From the NCBI GenBank assembly GCA_027077895.1, contig JALWQZ010000063.1, positions 1-14,272 of the forward strand: DNA of 14,272 nucleotides, read 5' to 3'. A program made the translations under genes and the position numbers. Within the stretch, counting starts at the first letter, position 1. Every line of letters starts with the position of its first letter. This DNA comes from Microcaldota archaeon (lineage in GTDB: Archaea; B1Sed10-29; WALL01; WAMD01). Of the stretch, positions 7,934-14,272 are shown in pieces. The notes beneath the pieces were generated by a model. It did not search any database, was not told where the DNA came from, and was given only the letters and a program-made list of their open reading frames with translations.

Positions 7934-9232
7934 ATGTATTCCCAGGAGATAATGGATGAATTTAAAAGGCTTGGAATAGAGTTTGGAGACAAGATTAGGA
8001 TAGAGAAGAATGGTCAGTCGTGGGGGGGTATCTTACTCCCTAGGGGTGAAGGAAATTCTGATTACATAGTTATAAAACTCGAGTCTGGTTATAACACAGG
8101 GGTAAGGTACGAACCTGGAATAAAAATTGAACTAATTGAAAAAAAGAAACAGGCTCAACCAAGAAAGCCGGAGATTAAATACAACCCGAAATTGCCGACA
8201 GTTTCTTTGATACACACAGGCGGAACAATTGCCAGTAAGGTTGACTACACGACTGGAGGTGTTTCTGCTAGTTTTACGGCCGAGGATCTGCTTGCCAGTG
8301 TCCCTGAGATATTTAATGAGGCAAACGTACGCTCTAGGCCTTTGTTCAACGTTATGAGCGAGGACATGAACCACAAGCATTGGAAGAAGATTGCAGAGGC
8401 AGTCTACGAAGAGGCGCAAAACAGTTATGGAGTTGTTGTTTCACATGGTACGGACACAATGGGGTACACGACCGCAGCAGTATCGTTTATGGTCCAGAAT
8501 TTAGGAAAACCAGTCATATTCGTTGGTTCCCAGAGGTCAAGTGACAGGCCTAGTTCAGATGCGTTCCTAAACCTATTGAACGCCGTTAGGGCTGCCAAGC
8601 TAGATATCTCTGGGGTTTACGTGAACATGCATGATACAATGAGTGATGAGTCCACTGCATTGATTAGGGGCACTAGGGCAAGGAAGATGCACACGAGCAG
8701 AAGGGACGCGTTTAAGCCTGTGAACGATGGATACGTTGCGAGGATTTACTGGGATGGGAAGGTTGAATTCTTGCAAGATGCGCCTAAGAGGTCAGACTCT
8801 GAACCAACGCTAGATCCTGTGTTTGAACCGAAAACGGCGTTGGTCAAGATTCATCCAAACTTTAATCCGGAGGTTTTGGATTACTTAGTTGACAAGGGGT
8901 ATAGAGGGATAGTTATAGAGGGCACAGGACTAGGGCATTTGCCTGTTTCAGACGAAGAATACTCCCTGCTCCCTAGCATTGATAGAGCCATCGATTCAGG
9001 GGTCTTCATTGGAATAACTAGCCAGTGTATCTACGGGCGGGTCCATCCCTATGTTTATGCAAACCTTAGGAAGTTGAGTTCTAGGGGCCTGGTTTTCTTA
9101 GAGGACATGCTATCAGAAGTGGCCTATGTGAAACTAGGCTGGGCACTTGGGCATGACTGGGATACGGAAAAGATTAAAGAGGTAATGCTTAGAGATATAG
9201 CAGGGGAAATAGGTGGGAGGAGTCCCCCATGA
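7934..9232 (+). CDS. gatD: Glutamyl-tRNA(Gln) amidotransferase subunit D
   Basis: GatD is the asparaginase-like subunit that frees ammonia from Gln or Asn. Its partner GatE uses it to convert Glu-tRNA-Gln to Gln-tRNA-Gln in archaea. The protein has 432 residues. An N-terminal GatD-specific beta domain (about 1-75) and a charged linker precede the L-asparaginase fold. The catalytic motifs are HTGGTIAS (H94-S101, nucleophile loop) and SHGTDT (170-175), with FVGSQRSSDRPSSDA and GTGLGHLP further on. The N-terminal domain distinguishes it from plain asparaginase. The ATG at 7934 lies 4 nt after the pyrH stop with GGGAGTGA overlapping that stop. An earlier in-frame start at 7907 would sit inside pyrH and is unlikely. 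gatE is not in the window. The next ORF overlaps by ATGA. Confidence 0.96.
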   Translation: MYSQEIMDEFKRLGIEFGDKIRIEKNGQSWGGILLPRGEGNSDYIVIKLESGYNTGVRYEPGIKIELIEKKKQAQPRKPEIKYNPKLPTVSLIHTGGTIASKVDYTTGGVSASFTAEDLLASVPEIFNEANVRSRPLFNVMSEDMNHKHWKKIAEAVYEEAQNSYGVVVSHGTDTMGYTTAAVSFMVQNLGKPVIFVGSQRSSDRPSSDAFLNLLNAVRAAKLDISGVYVNMHDTMSDESTALIRGTRARKMHTSRRDAFKPVNDGYVARIYWDGKVEFLQDAPKRSDSEPTLDPVFEPKTALVKIHPNFNPEVLDYLVDKGYRGIVIEGTGLGHLPVSDEEYSLLPSIDRAIDSGVFIGITSQCIYGRVHPYVYANLRKLSSRGLVFLEDMLSEVAYVKLGWALGHDWDTEKIKEVMLRDIAGEIGGRSPP

Positions 9233-9600
9233 CGCATAGATTCAGGGCTGAGAGCAGGAAGGGAGTCCTTAGGATTAAGACAGAGAGGGGCCATTTTCAC
9301 CTAGTTAAATGGGAAGGAAAGCCAAGCGATTTTGGTCTAGAAGGATTAGGTCTACCCGAGAAAATCAAATTTTATGAAATCCAGGAATTCATGCCCTACG
9401 GGACCATGGATGACAAGGAAATAACTGACAGGAATGGTTTGGGCAGTGCGAGTATAGATAAGGCAGAGGAGATTGGGAGGAATGAGTGTGCTCATGCATT
9501 AGTGGTGACAACTGACAACCCAAGGTTTATCTCCATTCTGAATAAGAAGGGTTTTCAGAAGGTTAAAGATAGGGTCTATCTGAAACTATTGGAGTCATAA
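9229..9600 (+). CDS. Small GNAT-like domain protein, function unknown
   Basis: Not firmly recognised. This 123-residue ORF starts with ATGA overlap to gatD and has GGTGGGAGGAG (9212-9222) as ribosome-binding site, so it is almost surely translated with gatD. The second half looks like the end of a GNAT N-acetyltransferase: a helix DKAEEIGRNECAHALVV, then TTDNPRFISILNKKGFQKV and a closing strand DRVYLKLL, matching the usual N-x-A-x-x-x-Y-x-K-x-G-F region. The first half (HFHLVKWEGKPSDFGLEG) shows no clear acetyl-CoA P-loop (Q/R-x-x-G-x-G/A) at the usual place. It may therefore be a reduced GNAT fold or a non-catalytic relative. Its stop overlaps the convergent ttuA end by 6 nt. There is no signal peptide or membrane helix. 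The link to GatD is by position only. Confidence 0.72.
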   Translation: MTHRFRAESRKGVLRIKTERGHFHLVKWEGKPSDFGLEGLGLPEKIKFYEIQEFMPYGTMDDKEITDRNGLGSASIDKAEEIGRNECAHALVVTTDNPRFISILNKKGFQKVKDRVYLKLLES

Positions 9601-10530
9601 TCCTATTTTTGGGTCCAATCCTAACTCCGTCATCAACTGGCATCTCTGGCAGATGCCCCCGGCACTTGGTTCCCCACATATCTCGCATTTCTTTGGCTTT
9701 CCGAATTTCATAGTCTTCTTCAACGTCTCAACTAATCCATCCCCGCTGGAGAGTATTGAATACTTTGTTCCAGGGAACATAGCTTCCATCTCGTTTATTC
9801 GTTTTCTCACTTGATTTCTGAATGACTCCTGCATGTATGGGCACGACTTTTCCTCTGGGTCCCAGTATCCGTGAAGATAGGCAAACAAGGTGACTTCCCT
9901 CTCTGGAATCTTCCTTAATGGTTTGACCCTTGGGACGAACCCAGAGTGTCTAGCAACTCCCACTTCTGGGCCCATCCTGGCGATTCTATCAAACTCCCCA
10001 CGCATGAAGTTCATCATTATTGCCTGAACTTCGTCGTCTAGGTTGTGACCTAGAACTAGTTTGTCTAAACCCAGTTCCTTGGCTTTCCTGTTCAGTATCC
10101 ATCTCCTGAAAACCCCACAATAACTGCAAACCGCTCTTTGTCTTTTCATCTTTGCAATTTCGTCGTCCGTGATACCAATCTCATCTTTGAACGAAAAGGT
10201 TAGATAGGGAATCCCCAGTTCATCTGCCATCTTCTTTGCATTCTTTATTGTTTTGCTTCTGTATCCTTTTATCCCCTCGTCAATGGTTATTGCCACTGCG
10301 TCTAAATGCCATTTTTTGATTAACGGCGAGATTACATACATTGCAGTTAGACTATCTTTCCCACCAGAGACAGCGAAACCAATCTTTTCCTTGGGCTGAA
10401 TTAGTTTGTTTCTCGTTATTGTCTTTCTCACTCGCCTCTTGAATCTCTCTATAAAATGCTTCTCACAGTAGGCCTTCCCTTCGTACGGTATCTCTATGAC
10501 TGCCTCCTTTCCACAGACACTACACTTCAT
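9595..10530 (-). CDS. ttuA: tRNA-thiolating enzyme, TtuA/Ncs6 (Ctu1) family
   Basis: These enzymes activate a tRNA uridine with ATP and replace its C2 oxygen with sulfur (U54 in TtuA of thermophiles, wobble U34 in Ncs6). The 311-residue protein has the full family layout: an N-terminal zinc finger (C3, C6, C22, H25), the PP-loop SGGKDS (55-60), cysteines C135-S-Y-C138 and C230 matching the Fe-S-cluster ligands of TtuA, GHNLDDEVQ (161-169), and a C-terminal zinc finger (C282, C285, C294, C297). The ubiquitin-like carrier gene immediately upstream supports sulfur delivery by a C-terminal thiocarboxylate, as TtuB does for TtuA. Which uridine is modified cannot be told from sequence alone. The ATG abuts the carrier's stop (TAAATG), giving a tight two-gene operon. 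Confidence 0.93.
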   Translation of the reverse strand: MKCSVCGKEAVIEIPYEGKAYCEKHFIERFKRRVRKTITRNKLIQPKEKIGFAVSGGKDSLTAMYVISPLIKKWHLDAVAITIDEGIKGYRSKTIKNAKKMADELGIPYLTFSFKDEIGITDDEIAKMKRQRAVCSYCGVFRRWILNRKAKELGLDKLVLGHNLDDEVQAIMMNFMRGEFDRIARMGPEVGVARHSGFVPRVKPLRKIPEREVTLFAYLHGYWDPEEKSCPYMQESFRNQVRKRINEMEAMFPGTKYSILSSGDGLVETLKKTMKFGKPKKCEICGEPSAGGICQRCQLMTELGLDPKIGL

Positions 10531-10731
10531 TTAACCACCAGAAACAGCAGGTATAACTAGGACTCTATCCCCTGGCCTAGCGAATTTGTCGCTTGTTGCG
10601 GGTTTATCGTTGATTATGACGAAAGCAGTCTCTATGTTTTCGCCAAACGATGATAGTATCTCGCCCACGCTTAATCTCTCCCTCTTAAATCTTTTAACTC
10701 TCTGCTTTGTGTGCCTGACAACAATCATCAT
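10531..10731 (-). CDS. Ubiquitin-like sulfur-carrier protein (MoaD/ThiS/TtuB-like)
   Basis: This 66-residue protein has the size and shape of a beta-grasp sulfur carrier: an opening strand MIVVRHTK, a helix-like LSVGEILSSFG, strand AFVIINDKPA, then the typical PGDRVLVIPAVSGG ending in Gly-Gly at the exact C-terminus. In this family the last glycine is adenylated by an E1-like enzyme and made a thiocarboxylate. Adjacency to ttuA points to tRNA thiolation (TtuB role); molybdopterin or thiamine synthesis, or protein conjugation (SAMP), are alternatives. No E1-like gene is in the window. Two tandem ATGs (10731 and 10728) are both possible starts. TAATAAAT 24-27 nt upstream suggests a leaderless mRNA. 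An upstream extension of this frame would run antisense through the GTPase and is rejected. Confidence 0.88.
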   Translation of the reverse strand: MMIVVRHTKQRVKRFKRERLSVGEILSSFGENIETAFVIINDKPATSDKFARPGDRVLVIPAVSGG

Positions 10732-10762
10732 ATTTATTATGGGTTGTTCATTTATTAAACCG
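10732..10762. promoter_or_regulatory. Compact divergent promoter, sulfur carrier and GTPase
   Basis: The octamer ATTTATTA occurs twice, at 10732-10739 and 10750-10757. The left copy is centred about 27 nt before the GTPase ATG at 10763. The right copy, read on the minus strand as TAATAAAT, is centred 24-27 nt before the carrier's ATGs. Each fits the archaeal TATA spacing for a leaderless transcript, and each lies next to the other gene's start. Inferred from spacing and composition. Confidence 0.55.
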
Positions 10763-11512
10763 ATGAGGTGGGATATTCTAGTCAAACTAGTGGATGAGTG
10801 TGACATTATAGTTGAGGTCTTGGATGCTAGGTTCTCATTTGAAACTAGGTCAAAGAAATTGGAGGATTTGGTTAGGGAAAGAAAGAAAAGACTGATCATT
10901 GCCGTCAATAAGTGCGACTTGGTCTCTAGGAACAAGTGTGAAGAGGTAAAGAGGAGCATTGAGAGAGAGGAAATTCCAGTTATTCTATTCTCTGCGAAGA
11001 AAAGGTGGGGTTCAAGGCTACTGCGGAATGTGATTCGGTTTATAGGGAACGAACTTGGTCTAGAGACAATCAAGGTAGGGATTGTCGGGTACGCCAACGT
11101 TGGCAAGTCTAGTTTGGCGTCTTTGTTGAAGGGCAGGTCTTCTGCTAAATCGGCGCCTAAACCAGGATTTACAAGGGGTGTCCAGTGGATTAGAGTGTCA
11201 AGGAGGATAAGGCTCTTGGATTCTCCAGGAATAATCCCAAGAGAAGAGGATGATATCCGACTTGCATTGAAGGGTTCTCTTGACGTGACCAAGTTAGATG
11301 ATCCTGAACTTGCGGCTTACGAACTCCTTTCCCACTTGCCCGAATCTTTTATTAAATCTAAACTTGGGATTACTTTCTCCAGCCCAGAGGATATGCTTGA
11401 ATCCTTAGCCAAGAAGTGGAATATGCTCAGAAAGGGTGGAGAACTCGATACAGAACGTGCAGCGAGAAAACTCTTGTTGGACTGGCAGAAGGGAAAACTA
11501 AACGAAGATTGA
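10763..11512 (+). CDS. Circularly permuted GTPase, YlqF/YawG family
   Basis: A GTPase of the circularly permuted class, whose characterised members assist ribosome (mostly large-subunit) assembly. In the 249-residue protein the G motifs run in the permuted order: G4 NKCD (49-52), G5 SAK (77-79), G1 GYANVGKS (109-116), the G2 threonine in PGFTRG (T137), and G3 DSPG (153-156). The opening DECDIIVEVLDARFSFETRS is the family's typical N-terminus. After the G domain a helical region carries DPELAAYELLSHLP, as in YlqF/RbgA relatives. The frame is open far upstream. I choose ATG 10763 over ATG 10739 because the TATA-like box lies 28 nt before 10763 but overlaps 10739. If 10739 is used, the protein gains eight residues (MGCSFIKP). 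The rRNA partner cannot be inferred. Confidence 0.92.
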   Translation: MRWDILVKLVDECDIIVEVLDARFSFETRSKKLEDLVRERKKRLIIAVNKCDLVSRNKCEEVKRSIEREEIPVILFSAKKRWGSRLLRNVIRFIGNELGLETIKVGIVGYANVGKSSLASLLKGRSSAKSAPKPGFTRGVQWIRVSRRIRLLDSPGIIPREEDDIRLALKGSLDVTKLDDPELAAYELLSHLPESFIKSKLGITFSSPEDMLESLAKKWNMLRKGGELDTERAARKLLLDWQKGKLNED

Positions 11513-11547
11513 AAAGATTTTTAAATTTTGGCAGGTTTAATTGTTGT
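11513..11547 (+). promoter_or_regulatory. Putative promoter of the surface-protein gene
   Basis: TTTTTAAATTTT (11518-11529) is centred about 25 nt before the ATG at 11548, directly after the GTPase stop and preceded by purine-rich GAAAAG resembling a BRE. It predicts a leaderless, separately controlled transcript. The T run could also help end GTPase transcription. No Shine-Dalgarno sequence is evident before the ATG. Confidence 0.55.
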
Positions 11548-14272
11548 ATGTACAAGCATGATTTTCCTATTTATGCCTTCGTTGTTTTGCTACTTGTTGG
11601 TATTTACATCTTACCATTATCTTATGGCGAGTATATCATAGATGGTGGGAGCAGTTTCCCATATATACTTAACGGATCTTATCCAACTGTTGATAATGGA
11701 AATCTCAATTATAATGGTAGGTATGTAGAAAATTATGGGGTGACATCTGATGCTATTTATGGGCTTATTGATGCAGATTATGGGGCAAATAGAGCTGTAC
11801 AAAACGCTATACCAGCGATTTTAAATCCACCTCAATTATTAAATTTTACGCGTACTTCTGATGTTTGCGTTGGTAACTTGCCTGGAGCTGATGCTAGCGA
11901 TGACTTGTGGTCCACTTACTATTGTGGACCAAATAGCTTCAGTTATATACAGAGCAGAAAGTTATACTTTATAGTTGGAGGAAGTTTGGATGGGACCAAG
12001 CCAGATAGTGCGAAGGTGTGGATTGGTGATTTACTTGGTTCAGACCATGACTGCTACTCTGCATTTTCTTTATCAGGGTGTACTGAGAATAAGAGTATTA
12101 TCAATTGTTCATCAAACAGTTATCCCTATACTTGTTATCTTGACATGGATAATATTATAAACAAGTATAGTTCTGGATCGTATTTGAATTTTGAGATATT
12201 TCCTTGTGAATCATCCAGCGGTTCTTGTTTTGATGGTTCCAGTAGCGGTAATGGTAAAAAGGATGAATTGGCGTTTTCCTTCAAAAAGATTGATTTCAAA
12301 CCTGATGCGTCATTTTCCGTGTCTTGTTTTTCATACTGTAACTCATCAACCGGTGCCCCTTATACTACGGTTAGAGGTGATGTTGATGCCAGTGGGAATA
12401 CAGCTCTTACACCTATCCATGTAACTGAGTACAAGCTTTCTTGTGGAGGAAATGAATTGTATTCTTCCTCACCATTTTGGGCAAACGTTGATAATGGTCA
12501 TTTTGCGGGCGCTTATTTCCGCATATCAGAGGGATTGATTAGAGGTTCCTGGGATGATAACTTATATTCTTCATGTACTGGTGCTATCAATCTAGTTAGT
12601 GTTTCTGGCAAATCGTCATACTACTCTAAGACTGTATCGTGTAGCCATCCAAACAGTAAGGTTTCAGTTAAGTCGCAAACTAAGACCGGTAGCACATACC
12701 GTGTCTACGAAAATGGCGAGAATTATACTGTTTTAAATGTTAGTGATAATGGTCAAGTGGATATTTATGTAAGGAGTAGTGCAACTGATAGTGAGTATTC
12801 TGCGCCTTTAACCCGCGTGGCTCTCCATGTTTATAACGAGGATAAGAACCCCAATACTGATTTGGCATCAAAAATATGCTCCCCCATCAGTTACACTTGT
12901 AGTGGTTGTGGTTGTGAGCAGAACTTTTCTAGCGTTTGTACTCTACCGGTTGCTGGGCACTACAAAGTTATCGTTGATGCTTCCAATATATATGGGGTAG
13001 CAAACACTTCTACTTTTTACTATATCCTTCCAGGTCCAAAGGTTATAATAAACTACCCCCCAACAAATGCAAATATGACGACAGACCAAGGTATGGTGGA
13101 CTGGGTTTCGTCAGATAGATACTACAATATAACCAAGGAGGTTATAAGGGTTGAGGATACATCAAACCCCAATAATGTTTGGTCAGTAACAATAGATCAT
13201 AATCCAACTAATAGGTATGAAGGTGCGCATATATTCAGGTTAAACCCGCAAGGCACTTCAACATATTCTCTTAGAACTTTTAATGTTACTATTACTAGCT
13301 ACGATGAACAGGGGTTTAATGGCAGTGCATCTGTACTTGTCAAAAAGACAACGTTACCCACAGCTAAAATTACAATCTCTCAGAGTGATTTGGACGTTGG
13401 TGAAAATGTAACTTTTGATGGAAGCAATACTTATGACTTAGATGACGAAGTGAATGACCAGTACTACGAAACGGCTCATGGTATAAAAAAGTATGTTTGG
13501 GTTTATCAATATCCATTTAATGGTACTAAAGTTTGGAGGTACGCAGAGGGCGAGAAAGTTAGTGTTTTGTATCCAAATGTGACTGGGGGATATGAAGTAT
13601 ACCTTTTTGTTGAAGACAAAGAAAATCAGATTAACTATACTGTATCTAGCTTTGATATAGGCTCGCCGCAATCGAGTGGAGGAACCGAAAGCATCACTAC
13701 AAATTCTAACCAACTTCCTTCAACATATTTCATGTTCCCCTTAAATGATACATATGTAGGTTCAAGATACTCAATGGGCTGGTTTTTTATTGGAGCATCA
13801 CGTGGTTCCAGTGAGACAGTAAAGTATCCTTTAGTGATTAGTAATCAGTATGTGTCAGGTGTCTTAACATATGGCTCCAAAGTTAAGAATGCACCGTCAT
13901 ACCAGGATTTAATTAATGAGGGCGTTTACCCCTACTACGCCTTCTATTACAGAGATATGTCTAATCTATACTTCAGTTCTAACTCCGTTGCTCACAAATC
14001 AGTCAACATATCTATTTCAGACAATAATGGTACGGAGGTTTATAATCACAGGTACCTGTACCTAGACACTCGCCCACCTAATATAAATATAACGTGGCCT
14101 TATTCTGGGTTTAATGCCACCTATACGAAAATTCCAGTCATTTGGAATGCAACTGATAATGGGTATGGCGTTGCTTACACACTAATTGAGTCTGTGAACG
14201 TTTCTAACAATAAGTTGCTCTGGGCAGGTGTTTTTCCATCAAATGTTAACAACACCACTGTCTCTTTAGATA
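11548..14272 (+). CDS. Large secreted surface protein, Cys-rich N half and PKD-like domain (3' end outside window)
   Basis: No specific family recognised. The frame is open without a stop for 908 codons to the window end. The first ~27 residues form a signal peptide: MYKHDF, a hydrophobic stretch IYAFVVLLLVGIYILP, and likely cleavage near LSYG/EY. All 18 cysteines lie between residues 107 and 464, including CSGCGC around 450-454; none follows. About 26 N-X-S/T sequons occur along the chain, denser in the C half, suggesting N-glycosylation outside the cell. Residues ~495-603 look like an Ig-like beta domain. Residues ~604-700 resemble a PKD domain (DVGENVTFDGSNTYDLD, then YEVYLFVEDKEN). A further Ig-like unit opens around RPPNINITWP near the end. 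Ser, Asn, Tyr and Asp are common, Lys and Arg sparse. An S-layer, adhesin or envelope role is inference; the anchor lies outside. Confidence 0.85.
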   Translation, partial: MYKHDFPIYAFVVLLLVGIYILPLSYGEYIIDGGSSFPYILNGSYPTVDNGNLNYNGRYVENYGVTSDAIYGLIDADYGANRAVQNAIPAILNPPQLLNFTRTSDVCVGNLPGADASDDLWSTYYCGPNSFSYIQSRKLYFIVGGSLDGTKPDSAKVWIGDLLGSDHDCYSAFSLSGCTENKSIINCSSNSYPYTCYLDMDNIINKYSSGSYLNFEIFPCESSSGSCFDGSSSGNGKKDELAFSFKKIDFKPDASFSVSCFSYCNSSTGAPYTTVRGDVDASGNTALTPIHVTEYKLSCGGNELYSSSPFWANVDNGHFAGAYFRISEGLIRGSWDDNLYSSCTGAINLVSVSGKSSYYSKTVSCSHPNSKVSVKSQTKTGSTYRVYENGENYTVLNVSDNGQVDIYVRSSATDSEYSAPLTRVALHVYNEDKNPNTDLASKICSPISYTCSGCGCEQNFSSVCTLPVAGHYKVIVDASNIYGVANTSTFYYILPGPKVIINYPPTNANMTTDQGMVDWVSSDRYYNITKEVIRVEDTSNPNNVWSVTIDHNPTNRYEGAHIFRLNPQGTSTYSLRTFNVTITSYDEQGFNGSASVLVKKTTLPTAKITISQSDLDVGENVTFDGSNTYDLDDEVNDQYYETAHGIKKYVWVYQYPFNGTKVWRYAEGEKVSVLYPNVTGGYEVYLFVEDKENQINYTVSSFDIGSPQSSGGTESITTNSNQLPSTYFMFPLNDTYVGSRYSMGWFFIGASRGSSETVKYPLVISNQYVSGVLTYGSKVKNAPSYQDLINEGVYPYYAFYYRDMSNLYFSSNSVAHKSVNISISDNNGTEVYNHRYLYLDTRPPNINITWPYSGFNATYTKIPVIWNATDNGYGVAYTLIESVNVSNNKLLWAGVFPSNVNNTTVSLD

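Noticed and set aside
10586..10762. N-terminal extension of the GTPase frame, hydrophobic-looking (up to 59 extra residues)
   Set aside because: It is antisense to the sulfur-carrier gene and runs across the divergent promoter. The permuted-GTPase N-terminus begins naturally at MRWDIL, and the TATA spacing fits ATG 10763.
10732..11292. Long minus-strand open frame upstream of the sulfur carrier
   Set aside because: It is antisense to the GTPase, whose G motifs are intact; only the last 66 codons (10531-10731) look like a real protein.
12191..12424. Plus-strand out-of-frame ORF within the surface-protein gene
   Set aside because: The surface-protein frame is continuous through it, with a signal peptide and domain structure; this frame looks like a shadow.

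Overview
The window is archaeal. It carries an archaeal-type leucyl-tRNA synthetase, archaeal/eukaryotic class-1 release factor aRF1 (NIKS, GGQ and a zinc ribbon), the archaea-specific amidotransferase subunit GatD, an archaeal-type UMP kinase and a TtuA/Ncs6-type tRNA thiolase. Genes that start a transcript have an AT-rich TATA-like box about 24-30 nt before the start codon and no leader. Genes inside operons have G-rich Shine-Dalgarno sequences and often overlap. Arg is mostly AGG/AGA and Ile is often ATA. Genes are tightly packed. A small-genome (DPANN-like) archaeon is possible, but the lineage cannot be fixed from this sequence alone.

Layout. 1-4335 (+): 3' part of alaS, a 53-codon ORF overlapping both neighbours, then leuS. 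4364-7210 (-): a leftward run prf1 (aRF1) - hicB - hicA (frameshifted) - truD. 7249-9600 (+): pyrH (UMP kinase) - gatD - a small GNAT-like ORF, divergent from prf1 across 38 bp. 9595-10731 (-): a ubiquitin-like sulfur carrier ending in Gly-Gly, followed directly by ttuA. 10763-11512 (+): a circularly permuted GTPase, divergent from the sulfur carrier across about 31 bp. 11548-14272 (+): the first ~908 codons of a large secreted, Cys-rich, sequon-rich surface protein with a PKD-like domain, running off the end.

From 1 to about 11.5 kb the theme is tRNA and translation: aminoacylation (AlaRS, LeuRS, GatD), tRNA modification (TruD, TtuA with its sulfur carrier), termination (aRF1) and a probable ribosome-associated GTPase. 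UMP kinase and the HicBA toxin-antitoxin pair are the exceptions. The last 2.7 kb is an envelope gene of different composition. The points most worth a second look are the overlapping coiled-coil ORF between alaS and leuS, the frameshifted hicA toxin lying between an apparently intact antitoxin and truD, the two compact divergent promoters, the Gly-Gly codons that seem to double as a ribosome-binding site, and the bipartite surface protein. No gene-free stretch exceeds 40 bp, and I saw no tRNA, rRNA, CRISPR array or insertion sequence.
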